In this document: piece after piece, positions 1 through 9,600 of the stretch
Layout: every line of letters starts with the position of its first letter
Position numbering within the stretch: position 1 is the first letter of the stretch
NCBI GenBank assembly: GCA_030747695.1
Contig: JASLKG010000002.1
Location: 101,502 to 165,501, forward strand
Length of the DNA stretch: 64,000 nt
Reading direction: 5' to 3'
Origin: Candidatus Poseidoniaceae archaeon
GTDB lineage: Archaea; Thermoplasmatota; Poseidoniia; Poseidoniales; Poseidoniaceae
Position numbers and translations under genes: made by a program
The notes under the pieces: model-generated
Told to the model about the DNA's origin: nothing
The model's input: only the letters and a program-made list of their open reading frames with translations
The model's database searches: none

Positions 1-452
1 TACCAGGAACTAATCAGGAATGGGGAGGAATAATCAGGCATGGGGCGAAATTACTCTATGCCTATGCTGAAGCAACTGTACCTAAACTAACTGTAATCTT
101 GCGGAAGGCCTATGGTGGAGCATACGATGTAATGAGTTCCAAACACATACGTGGCGATTATAATGTTGCATGGCCAAGTGCAGAATTAGCAGTGATGGGG
201 GCTGAAGGTGCGGTGCAAATTATTCATCGTAATAGATTGCTTAATGCAAGAGATCCTGATGGTGAAAGAGAAAGATTGATTGAAGATTTTGAAGAAACTT
301 TTGCTAACCCATACAAAGCTGCAGCCCTAGGATACCTCGATGATGTTATCGAACCTAATCAAACAAGAGATAAGCTATGTAAAGCACTAGAGATGTTATT
401 AGACAAAGAAGAATTGAGACCAGCCCGTAAACACGGAAATATACCACTTTGA
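1..452 (+). CDS. pccB: Acyl-CoA carboxylase, carboxyltransferase (beta) subunit, C-terminal part
   Basis: This is the C-terminal end of a propionyl/acetyl-CoA carboxylase carboxyltransferase subunit, the component that moves the carboxyl group from carboxybiotin to an acyl-CoA. The track starts it at a TTG at 99, but the frame is open back to base 3 and reads [20 protein letters not shown] and then [12 protein letters not shown], both typical of the crotonase-fold C-domain of PccB. The TTG is therefore an internal Leu codon and the gene is cut by the window edge. About 149 codons are visible, roughly the last quarter of a usual 510-540-residue protein. It heads an operon with a tiny accessory protein and a biotin carrier; the biotin carboxylase subunit is not in the window. 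Substrate choice (acetyl or propionyl) cannot be settled from this fragment. Confidence 0.93.
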   Translation, partial: PGTNQEWGGIIRHGAKLLYAYAEATVPKLTVILRKAYGGAYDVMSSKHIRGDYNVAWPSAELAVMGAEGAVQIIHRNRLLNARDPDGERERLIEDFEETFANPYKAAALGYLDDVIEPNQTRDKLCKALEMLLDKEELRPARKHGNIPL

Positions 453-461
453 GGAGAGAAT

Positions 462-647
462 ATGACTGATATCAAAGTGCTCAAAATTGCTGCAATCACT
501 GCAGTTATAGCAACAATTGGGAATAGCGATGATCCTTCCCAGATTGGAAGAAAGATGGGTGAGTCTTGGGCACATGATCATCGAAGAATGAATATGGGAA
601 TGTCATCGTTGATGCACAAAAAAAGTTCTCGTTCTACATGGAGATGA
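462..647 (+). CDS. Small accessory subunit of acyl-CoA carboxylase (epsilon/OadG-like), putative
   Basis: This is a 61-residue protein set between the carboxyltransferase and biotin-carrier genes, 9 bases after the first and 4 before the second. A GAGGAGAG Shine-Dalgarno site at 451-458 lies just before the ATG. Its pattern is a short helix (IAAITAVIATIG), a WAHDHRR segment and a basic SSRSTWR tail. This resembles the tiny epsilon subunits of actinobacterial acyl-CoA carboxylases, which end in a Trp-Arg patch, and the C-terminal part of OadG-type small subunits. No transmembrane segment is evident. The match rests on layout and a few residues only, so the role as a holoenzyme assembly subunit is inferred. 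Confidence 0.55.
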   Translation: MTDIKVLKIAAITAVIATIGNSDDPSQIGRKMGESWAHDHRRMNMGMSSLMHKKSSRSTWR

Positions 648-651
648 TTTA

Positions 652-1053
652 ATGTCTGAAATCAAAAAGGTCATCGTTGATGGAAAAGAGTTTGCTGTCG
701 AATTAGAAGTTGATGGAGATGTCTGGAAAGCAACTGTTGAAGGTGAAACATTTGAAATCGTCATTCCTAACTCGGGACCAAATCCAAAACAGCGAAGAAG
801 TTCGGGTGGTAAATCAAAGAAATCTGGTAAAGTAAGTGCTAACATCCCCGGCAAAGTAGTAACTGTTGAAGTTAGCGTAGGTGATATTGTTACTGAAGGA
901 CAAGTTGTAATGATACTTGAGGCCATGAAAATGCAAAATGAAATTCAAGCACCTATTAGTGGCACTGTGACTGAAATTCACTGCGCAGAAGGGCAATCAA
1001 TAGAAGCAAATATCCCATTATTGATTATTACTTCACCAGATGAAGATAAGTAA
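652..1053 (+). CDS. Biotin carboxyl carrier protein of acyl-CoA carboxylase
   Basis: This 133-residue protein carries the biotin that shuttles carboxyl groups between the biotin carboxylase and the carboxyltransferase. The C-terminal biotinyl domain spans about residues 61-130 and holds the EAMKM motif, with Lys93 as the predicted biotinylation site. Before it lies a Lys/Ser/Gly-rich hinge (about residues 45-60), and before that a short beta-rich N-terminal region (1-40) like those of standalone archaeal/bacterial PCC carriers. It follows the small accessory ORF by 4 bases and overlaps the next reading frame slightly, which fits a single transcript. A biotin protein ligase must lie elsewhere in the genome. 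Confidence 0.93.
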   Translation: MSEIKKVIVDGKEFAVELEVDGDVWKATVEGETFEIVIPNSGPNPKQRRSSGGKSKKSGKVSANIPGKVVTVEVSVGDIVTEGQVVMILEAMKMQNEIQAPISGTVTEIHCAEGQSIEANIPLLIITSPDEDK

Positions 1054-1066
1054 ACAAAAAAATGCA

Positions 1067-1339
1067 ATGGTTAAAGCAATACAGAAGTTAGGTGAAATTA
1101 TGGGAGAAGAGGCCGTTTGTGATTATCCTGGTTGTGGTTCAATCGGCGATATTATCTCAAGACTCTCCCCGGAAGGTTACTTAGTAGCAACTGGCAAGAA
1201 AGCTTATTCATTCCGTGAAGCATATCGCCGGTTCCACTATTGTGGTCCACATCATGATGAACTAATGGGTGGAGTTTGGTCTCGAGTTCGAAAACCTGAT
1301 GACAAGGATGATGGACATATTGCACCAACTGCAATTTAA
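1067..1339 (+). CDS. Hypothetical small Cys/His protein
   Basis: This is a 90-residue protein I do not recognise. I prefer the ATG at 1067 (MVKAIQKLGEIMGEE) over the track start at 1040, because 1040 lies inside the biotin-carrier gene. It has CDYPGC near the N terminus and HYCGPHHDE near residue 70, so two or three Cys plus several His could bind a metal such as zinc. The tail is acidic then polar. It sits 13 bases after the biotin carrier and is probably cotranscribed with the carboxylase genes. No membrane segment or signal peptide is visible, and a link to the carboxylase is positional only. Confidence 0.55.
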   Translation: MVKAIQKLGEIMGEEAVCDYPGCGSIGDIISRLSPEGYLVATGKKAYSFREAYRRFHYCGPHHDELMGGVWSRVRKPDDKDDGHIAPTAI

Positions 1340-1377
1340 ATAACTAAATCGGTGAAGATCTTTTGATCTATTATTAA

Positions 1378-2778
<1,401 letters not shown>

Positions 2779-2817
2779 CTATAGGGGCTTTAGAAACATT
2801 CCCTACTCTAGGATAGC

Positions 2818-3303
2818 CTAGCAGTATGGACATACAACATTGAATCTAGCCAGACGTTCTAATCTACGCTCACCGTTTTCATCTGTTTCTGCCATTGCAC
2901 GAATTGCTTCTTCAATCAGTGCATGCTGGTCAGATTGAATTCCCAACAAATTCCTCAATGTATCCACTAGTGCCCATTCTTCTTCAGTGATAATCTCATC
3001 ATCCAAAGCTGCAACCAATGCTGTTTGATAGATAGTCGCATCTCCAATGTGATGCCCTGAGAACTGTGAACCATCTTCAAATGGAGAAGGATCGATTCCT
3101 TTTGCTACATCCATAGCCATGCCTACATCAAATGGCGACACACCTAGTGAAGTAGCTAGAACTTTCATTATTGACGCTTCGTCATCTGTGACAATTCCAT
3201 CATCTAATGCTGTCTTCATTAACTCGAGATAAAGGTGTAATCCGCGACTTGGTATTAGCGCCATAATTGCCGTTGATGGGCTATACGGTTTGAGGATTGC
3301 CAT
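2818..3303 (-). CDS. TerB-like helical repeat protein
   Basis: This is a 161-residue protein with two similar helical units. One holds ALDDGIVTDDEASIM, the other ALDDEIITEEEWALV. Each has the pattern of an acidic turn followed by a helix that recurs in tellurite-resistance TerB-like domains, which are thought to bind metal or act as scaffolds. The C terminus ends in CPYC, a CxxC pair that could bind metal or be redox-active. No signal peptide or membrane segment is seen. It is divergent from the ribbon-helix-helix regulator, with 113 bases between the starts. The TerB assignment comes from the acidic repeat pattern only and the cellular role is unknown. Confidence 0.65.
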   Translation of the reverse strand: MAILKPYSPSTAIMALIPSRGLHLYLELMKTALDDGIVTDDEASIMKVLATSLGVSPFDVGMAMDVAKGIDPSPFEDGSQFSGHHIGDATIYQTALVAALDDEIITEEEWALVDTLRNLLGIQSDQHALIEEAIRAMAETDENGERRLERLARFNVVCPYC

Positions 3304-3352
3304 TGAATGAAAATATTTTTTAACACATATGTAATCAACTGTATTTCAATTT

Positions 3353-3370
3353 GTATTACAATTGTGATAC
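3353..3370. promoter_or_regulatory. Operator-like 18-bp imperfect palindrome
   Basis: GTATTACAATTGTGATAC reads almost the same on both strands, with one mismatched pair of positions. It lies 46 bases before the regulator start at 3417 and 49 bases from the divergent TerB-like start. Autoregulation by the ribbon-helix-helix protein is an inference from position. Confidence 0.45.
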
Positions 3371-3403
3371 ATTTATGTACTTGAGGTTGGGTGGATACTC
3401 TAC

Positions 3404-3408
3404 AGGAG
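3404..3408 (+). promoter_or_regulatory. Shine-Dalgarno site deciding the regulator start
   Basis: AGGAG lies 8 bases before the ATG at 3417 and supports that start over the track start at 3351, which would run through the palindrome. Confidence 0.6.
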
Positions 3409-3416
3409 ACCTACTG

Positions 3417-3791
3417 ATGAACACTCCAAGCACGCTCGTTTCGCTAAGAATAACCGACGAAGAGTTGGCACTACTTGATGCACGCGTAGGATTAGATGGG
3501 ACAAGGAATCGCAGCGACGTCATTCGTTCAGCGATTAGAAATTTATTATCTGGGCAACCGCTACTTCCTGAAATGGACAGTGTTACAATCCCTATTGGCA
3601 GGTCTATGAAAAATAGACTTGGACAGTTGTATGAGTTACAAGGCATTAGCCCTGAGCAGGCAACACAACAGGGATTGCAAGATTATGTTCGTCGCTTAAT
3701 AGCAGAAGAAGCTGTACTAAATGATATACTCGAAAAAGATCTAGAGAATTCAAGATCTAAGACAATAGGACGTAAGGAGTTCACTGAGTGA
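3417..3791 (+). CDS. Transcriptional regulator with two ribbon-helix-helix units
   Basis: This 124-residue DNA-binding protein starts at the ATG at 3417, behind an AGGAG site. Residues 5-46 form a standard CopG/MetJ-type ribbon-helix-helix: strand TLVSLRIT, helix, then NRSDVIRSAIRNLL. Residues 54-95 repeat the plan: strand SVTIPIG, helix, then SPEQATQQGLQDYVRRLI. The chain may thus be a single-chain pseudo-dimer, whereas most family members have one unit and dimerise. The tail is charged. It lacks the His/Cys nickel ligands and ACT-like domain of NikR. The palindrome upstream suggests autoregulation, possibly also controlling the divergent TerB-like gene. Confidence 0.8.
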   Translation: MNTPSTLVSLRITDEELALLDARVGLDGTRNRSDVIRSAIRNLLSGQPLLPEMDSVTIPIGRSMKNRLGQLYELQGISPEQATQQGLQDYVRRLIAEEAVLNDILEKDLENSRSKTIGRKEFTE

Positions 3792-3828
3792 ATACTGGGT
3801 GAGAGCCACATAAGGAGGGGATGGGAAA

Positions 3829-4014
3829 ATGCGAAGGAATACAATCCACAACAACGGAAATGATTCCTCCTTCCAAACCGATATTGCAATGCCAGGCAGT
3901 ATCAGTTTCGTTGCACTACGTCTTCGTGCAAAATTTGCACAAACTGGCAAAAACCCAACACACGTCCCCCTGGATTCCGACCAGGGGGACTCCGATTCCA
4001 CTCCTGTTTGCTGA
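3829..4014 (+). CDS. Possible small protein of unknown function
   Basis: This is a 61-codon ORF whose ATG follows AAGGAGGGG (3811-3819) by 9 bases, an excellent ribosome-binding site. The peptide is polar, with a basic middle (LRLRAKFAQTGK) and an acidic tail ending in PVC. It has no domain I recognise. Evidence against it: the DNA beneath is full of inverted repeats, and other frames of similar length overlap on both strands. It could be a real small protein, a leader peptide, or chance. Confidence 0.3.
   Translation: MRRNTIHNNGNDSSFQTDIAMPGSISFVALRLRAKFAQTGKNPTHVPLDSDQGDSDSTPVC
3964..3990. repeat. Perfect 10-bp GC-rich hairpin
   Basis: GTCCCCCTGG and CCAGGGGGAC form a perfect 10-bp stem with a 7-base loop. 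No T-run follows on the plus strand, so it is not a classical terminator. It is the strongest single stem in the inverted-repeat region. Confidence 0.6.
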
Positions 4015-4127
4015 TAGGAGTTGTACCACACGCATCCGGGCCCCCAAATTCCCGGGTGCAATTTAGATGACTAGTGCGACCGCGCTTAATCCTCAACCTT
4101 AAGGCCCTTCGACAAAGGCAAGCGTGT

Positions 4128-6185
4128 ATGCACGCCAATGAAGTTACACATTGGCTGGCCCATCCAATTCCAAGAGAAGGACAACTTGACATGGTTACTT
4201 CGTGCATAGACACTATGTTGGAGGGAAAAACACATTTGGCTAGTGCACCAACTGGTGTTGGAAAAACAGCTGCTGCATTAGCAGCAGCACTAGATATTGC
4301 TCAAAAATCAAATGAACGTAAAACGATAATGTTCGTCACACCAAGACAAAGTCAACATAAAATTGTAGTAGATACTGTTCGACAAATAAACGATCGGAAT
4401 CCTGAGAATAAACTTACTCTTGTCGATATGATTGGCCAATCGGGAATGTGTGTTGAGCCCTTTGCAGGAAATTCAGGTCCAGCCTTCTCATTAATGTGCT
4501 CACAGCATCGGAAAAATAAGCAATGTAAACCCTGGTTGACCAATGCTCCTGACTTTATCAAGCGAATACTGTCAGATCCCTTGCACGTGGGTGAGCTTGT
4601 GGAAATGTCCAAAATACATCGTGAACATGGTGAAAAATTACAAACCTGCCCATGGAAAGCAGCAAGAACTGCAGCAAAAAGTGCTGATATTGTTGTATGC
4701 GATTATAATCATCTCTTCATTGATGAAGTACGTACAGCTTCATTGAAAGCAATGGAATTAGATTTGCAGGATTTAATTGTCATTGTTGATGAGGGACACA
4801 ATTTACCAGATAGAGTGCGTATGGGTATGAAGAGAACTCTCACTCCAACAATGGTTAGAAATGCTGCCACTGAAGTTGAAGAGCACCTAGGCCATATAGA
4901 AAAATCATCTAGAATAAATAGCGATGCAGCAGAAGCTTTACAACTAAAAAGGTGGAATTTTGAAGTTTGCAAAGAGTTGCGAAAGGTTTTGAATCGTGAA
5001 TTTAAAAATTTACTTGGAGAATTAGTTGATTCAAATGAACTAAAGGTTGATGCCAAAGATATCATCTCATGGGTTGATGAAGCATTTGATGCTGTTGCTG
5101 CAATAGTCAATCAATCCACACTAACAGGCGAAGGACCACCATTCACGCCGCCTCACAAAGATGAAAGATGGTATCTGATGAAAACACTGTTGGCCAGTAA
5201 TGAAGTTGATGTAGATGAAAATGGGGAAAATGAGCCGTCTGCTCATCTACTTGCTGATTTATTTGATGTAATATTACGCTTTGGAAATACTACTGCTTTG
5301 TGTTTAGTCTTTGAAGGAGAAGGGAGAGATGGAAGAATTATTTCTCATCTACTTGATGCAGGCCTAGTTGCTGGACCGATTTTTGAAAAAACATACTGTG
5401 CAATGATGATGAGTGGAACTCTTGATCCGCCCCATATGTTTGCTGATTTACTTGGAATTGAAAATGAGAAACGAGGAGAAAGCGTCCACCCCTCGCCATT
5501 TGCTAAAGAAAGAAGACCGATTGTGGTTGCAACTGATGTAACAACTCTGTGGAAAGAAAGAGGTTTCGAAAATACACGTAAGATACGAGAACATATCATC
5601 AAATTATCTCAGTCAACACCTGGTAATGTTGCTGCATTTGTACCATCATACAAAATTCTTGAAGAGATTTTTACCGATCTACATATTCCTGGATTAAAAA
5701 AGATGACTGAATCAAGAAAATGGAGCAAGCAAGATATTGACTCACTACTAGTTGAACTTGAAGATTCTAAAAAAATAGGATCACGCATACTATTGGCAGG
5801 TGTATTTAACGGGAAATTATCAGAAGGTATTGATTACAAAGGAGGGATGTTGGATGCTGTGATTTGCATAGGGATTCCAAACGCTCCACCCTCGGTATAC
5901 CATAATGCCTTAGGTGATTACATTAGCCAAAAATTTGGCTCAGAAAAAAAATGGAGATACACAACCATACAACCCTCTGTTAATTCAATATTACAGGCAA
6001 TGGGGAGGCCTATACGTGCCATGGGAGACAGAGCCCTTATTTTGTTACTAGATCGTAGGAATTCAGAGAGAACTTACAAAATATGCTACCCCCCTGACAC
6101 AATGATGAATCCAGTTTCTAACGCAGACTCAACTGCAAGATTTGCAAAACGTTTCTTTTCTAAAGTGAAATGGGAAGAGTCGTAG
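4128..6185 (+). CDS. XPD/Rad3-type (DinG-like) DNA helicase with iron-sulfur domain
   Basis: This superfamily 2 helicase, 685 residues from the ATG at 4128, is expected to unwind DNA 5' to 3' in repair or replication restart. Walker A (APTGVGKT) lies at residues 40-47 and the DEGH box of motif II at 221-224. Motif VI reads QAMGRPIRAMGDRA near the C terminus. Four cysteines between motifs I and II (Cys108, 124, 133, 174) match the four ligands of the XPD-family [4Fe-4S] cluster. The track start (GTG, 4074) adds an unconserved leader overlapping the hairpin region, so I use the ATG before HANEVTHWL. It is followed by an Hsp20-like gene on the same strand. Confidence 0.9.
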   Translation: MHANEVTHWLAHPIPREGQLDMVTSCIDTMLEGKTHLASAPTGVGKTAAALAAALDIAQKSNERKTIMFVTPRQSQHKIVVDTVRQINDRNPENKLTLVDMIGQSGMCVEPFAGNSGPAFSLMCSQHRKNKQCKPWLTNAPDFIKRILSDPLHVGELVEMSKIHREHGEKLQTCPWKAARTAAKSADIVVCDYNHLFIDEVRTASLKAMELDLQDLIVIVDEGHNLPDRVRMGMKRTLTPTMVRNAATEVEEHLGHIEKSSRINSDAAEALQLKRWNFEVCKELRKVLNREFKNLLGELVDSNELKVDAKDIISWVDEAFDAVAAIVNQSTLTGEGPPFTPPHKDERWYLMKTLLASNEVDVDENGENEPSAHLLADLFDVILRFGNTTALCLVFEGEGRDGRIISHLLDAGLVAGPIFEKTYCAMMMSGTLDPPHMFADLLGIENEKRGESVHPSPFAKERRPIVVATDVTTLWKERGFENTRKIREHIIKLSQSTPGNVAAFVPSYKILEEIFTDLHIPGLKKMTESRKWSKQDIDSLLVELEDSKKIGSRILLAGVFNGKLSEGIDYKGGMLDAVICIGIPNAPPSVYHNALGDYISQKFGSEKKWRYTTIQPSVNSILQAMGRPIRAMGDRALILLLDRRNSERTYKICYPPDTMMNPVSNADSTARFAKRFFSKVKWEES

Positions 6186-6217
6186 AGTTCATTATACTCC
6201 ACCGTAGAGGCCCGTGC

Positions 6218-6640
6218 ATGCAAGAGTGGGATGAAGTCGAAATTCAAACTGTTTCAGATGGCCTTGATGCATCTCCGCGGGAATTACATGCATCGTTTGA
6301 GATTACTGGAGATCACCTTGCAGAGGTTAGAGATCGACACACTATGATGTTAGTAGCATCTGGAGAATTACCAGAATCTCACATTGCAGAAATCGCACCA
6401 GAGAGGCGCCTTGATTGGATGATTGAAGAATTGAATGGAAGAAAATTTAGCGATGGTTTGTCTATTCCACTACATGGTGCAGATGATTCAATCATAGAAT
6501 TATCTCGGGGAGAAATCGAGGGTCATAGCATTTTACGACTTAAAGTTGGATCTGACTTTGAGCGCAAGTTACCACTTCCTAAAGATATCGAGTCAATAGA
6601 TGCTACATTGGAAGATGGCATCCTAAATGTCAGATGGTAA
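6218..6640 (+). CDS. Small Hsp20/alpha-crystallin-like protein
   Basis: This 140-residue protein ends in LPLPKDIESIDATLEDGILNVRW, the end of an alpha-crystallin domain in which a strand carries the family's xxGIL pattern. The N-terminal half (CS-domain-like EWDEVEIQ plus an acidic middle) is less typical, and the usual IxI tail motif is absent. I choose the ATG at 6218 over the track start at 6170, which would overlap the helicase gene. It lies 32 bases after the helicase stop, so the two are probably cotranscribed. It could act as a holdase chaperone or as a CS/p23-like cochaperone; the C-terminal match supports the fold but not the exact role. Confidence 0.65.
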   Translation: MQEWDEVEIQTVSDGLDASPRELHASFEITGDHLAEVRDRHTMMLVASGELPESHIAEIAPERRLDWMIEELNGRKFSDGLSIPLHGADDSIIELSRGEIEGHSILRLKVGSDFERKLPLPKDIESIDATLEDGILNVRW

Positions 6641-6641
6641 T

Positions 6642-9600
6642 TCAACGATTAGGTATTTCTGGCATCTGTGTGATCTCATCTGCAACACGTGTCAGTGCTC
6701 TTTGCGCATTGACCTTATGTGATTCATTCATTTCATGACGACTATATCTCGCTTCTTCGAATACTGAATCTAACGCGGTTAATGATTCTTCAGAGATTTG
6801 TGGCAATGCTTGACGTATAGCCATTTCGAACTCTCTTACGGTCTCGAAATCACGGCGTAAGAATCCTCTTTGCATTAGTACATGGACAAGACTCTCATAG
6901 CAATTGAAAATTGCTTCCCTCATTGCATCACCAGCAGCCAATAACTCAGCCGTATATGAGAATATATCTGCAAGTTCCTTTGCCGCTTCTGCAGCTCTTC
7001 GTCTTAGAATAACAAATGCTGCTAAAGCACCTGCAACAATAACCACGAGTGCATACATCCACCAAGGCACTCCAGACCCTTCATCATTGTATGAATAACT
7101 TAGTTCCGTACCGACACTATATTCTGCATTGAAATTAGTAACAGATGTATCTGATAGAATTCCACCACTAGATGTTGTAATAATTATGGTTAATTCACCC
7201 CATGTAGATGTGTCCCCATATGGCGGATCTGAATTGAACTCAAAGACGGCAACACCATCTTCATTTGTAACGATTCTTTTGTTTGCAAGTATAGTCTCAT
7301 TTTCGTGTTCAATGAATACTTCAAATGCAATATTTGCAACACCTAGGCCAGTATCTTTAGCAGATACAATGATTTCACCCATAACAACTTCTTGTTTATC
7401 TTCAACAATTGGTTCAACTTCAACATCGATTGAAGCATCAATAGTAATTGGTATCTCATCTGTCCATATGTCACTTGCTCTTAGGAACAGTGATGTATTT
7501 TCAGGAGTGTGAACATTTAGTGATATTGCACCGGGTTCCAACCACGAAGGTGCAATTGCAGTCATGGTAAATTCGCCACTATTCCACAATATGCTGCTCG
7601 CAACTATACAACGGTAATCGCTTCCTGTTTGTGAACAATATGGGCCTTCTCCAAGTGAAAGTATTGCATTATCTATACTGATTTCTTGCCCTCCAACTTC
7701 AGAAACCCGACCAGTTATGACAATTGGATAATTGATTCCATCACTACGCACTACTTCGGTCGAAATTTGATTTATAGTGATAATAACATCTGCCCAAACA
7801 CGTACAGTTTTTGTGTCTTCAACAGGAAGATGTCCTGAACTACCATCAAACTTGAATGTCAAGTTATGCAAACCTCGAGCATACGTAGATTCTGCTCTTA
7901 TTGAAGCACTCCAAGCTCCTGTTATGTCAGTTTGAGCATATCCAACCTGTTGCCCATCCAAGAATATGTAAATGGTTTCACTGGACAAACCATCATTGTT
8001 AGCTGTATCAAGATCATATAGCGTACCACTTATCTCCCAGAAATCATCTCTTGTAACATCAAAGTCTACTATATTTACATCTATTCCAGTTCTATGCGCG
8101 AGGAAGAAAGTAGTATTACCTTGGCCTGCCCTATACCATCCTTGTGTAGGAACACTTGCAACCACTGTGTGTGTACCGTCAGTGAAAATGTTAGGGACGG
8201 TCCAATTTATTGTGAAATTACCATTTTCATCTGTGGTACCATTACCAATCTGTATTCCTTCTACAGTAATGAAAACTGTCATTCCAGACAAAGGTGATAA
8301 TTGATTGTCTCCCACAAATCCATCTATTACAGTGTTATCTGCAACAGCAAGTTGTTCAGGAATATGTACTTCTACATAGATTCTAGAATAGATATTCCAA
8401 GTTCCACTATCGTTACTTGGTAAGTAATATTGAGTTCCAGGGAATGATGCTTCCATGACTAATGGTCCAAGAGTTGCGTCTGCAGGCATAGTATGCACTG
8501 CAGTAAATCCTCCATCCGCACTTGTAGTGACGTTTGTTATCAAAATTCCACCAAGATAAATCTGTATTGTTTCACCCTCAAGTGGATTGTCAACTAAGTC
8601 AAGTAATCTGCCTTGAATTGTTAGAACATCTTCACGATTCACTTCTCCTCCACTTGTTAATAGCAAAATCTTAGTTGGCACAGCAACTGAGAAATTTGAA
8701 ACATCGCTACTAGGATGATAGAAATCAGGATTTGAACTGTCTCCAATACCTATTGGATCAACCCAATCTCTTCCGCCTGTAAATTCAACTTGTATGTCAT
8801 GAGGTCCTGCTGAAATACTGGAAGGTGAGGTCCATGCAAATCCGAATTGTCCTGTGGTTGCATTTGATTCTACGCTGGCAATAGGAACACCGTCGACATG
8901 AAGATAAATAACAGCCCCTGAATTCTCACCATTCTCTTGAAGTGGCAAACCTAGATCATCAAGTAGTGTTCCATTAACATATAGTGTATCTCCTGCAACG
9001 ATAGATGTAGAGTGTTCTAATATCGTCATAATAGTTTCTGCAAGCACTACAAATTTCATTTCAGCATCATCGCCGACCAAACCAGTTGTTCCAGGAGTGC
9101 CAGAGAAATTTGCACTAAGATCATGGAATCCTGGAATCAAATCTGATGGAGATGTTAATGAGATGTTAGCAAATCCATTAGAGTCAGTGCTGCCTGTTCC
9201 TGTAACTATGGTTCCATTTAACACCACACTAACTTGTACACCACTCACCGGAGAGCCAGTATTATCGATTAATAACAAACGAATATCAATATCATCTCCC
9301 CTGTCAACACGATCGTTTAGCGAAGGTTGTCCTGCGCCATCAAATACAGGATCTAGGAATGTCAAAGTAGTAAATCCTTTACTGTCAAAGCTTTGATTGG
9401 CTTGAGACCCTGAATAATAATTGACCGAAGGAATATAGCTTGCCTCAGCCACATGGGTACCTGCTGGGAAGCTTGAATCTAGAGTAATTATAGCAGTCCA
9501 TGTTCCATCCGGTTGCACAGAACCATTAGACAATTGGAATCCTGTAGCAAGACCATCAATTGTGAACAATATGTTTGCCTGTAAAGGATTACCATTTCTT

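Larger units (their letters stand above)
3792..4127. other. Gene-poor stretch dense in inverted repeats; candidate structured RNA or control region
   Basis: About 336 bases lie between the regulator and the helicase gene without a confident CDS. It holds a perfect 7-1-7 palindrome (GTGCAAAATTTGCAC, 3926-3940). Outer arms CAGTTT (3903-3908) and AAACTG (3941-3946) flank it, and a competing pairing is TGCCAG (3890-3895) with CTGGCA (3944-3949). Further on are a perfect 10-bp hairpin (3964-3990) and a 9-bp hairpin with one G-T pair (4032-4059). It is visibly richer in GC than its surroundings. No tRNA, 5S, SRP or RNase P core motif was found on either strand. A 61-codon ORF with a good Shine-Dalgarno site runs through it. 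Confidence 0.45.

Noticed and set aside
11-50. Two near-identical 20-base units at the left edge (TAATCAGG[A/C]ATGGGG...)
   Set aside because: They encode the normal conserved [12 protein letters not shown] region of PccB in different frames, so the likeness is coincidence within a conserved gene.
3417-3791. NikR nickel regulator
   Set aside because: It lacks the C-terminal ACT-like domain and His/Cys nickel ligands, and the palindrome lacks the wide NikR spacing.
3792-4127. tRNA, 5S, SRP RNA or RNase P RNA in the inverted-repeat stretch
   Set aside because: I found no acceptor/T-arm pairing, no SRP GNAR-type core and no RNase P conserved regions on either strand. The structured nature stands but the class does not.
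3750-4213. Overlapping minus-strand ORFs of 103 codons
   Set aside because: They cross the inverted repeats and the start of the helicase gene, overlap each other and lack recognisable content.
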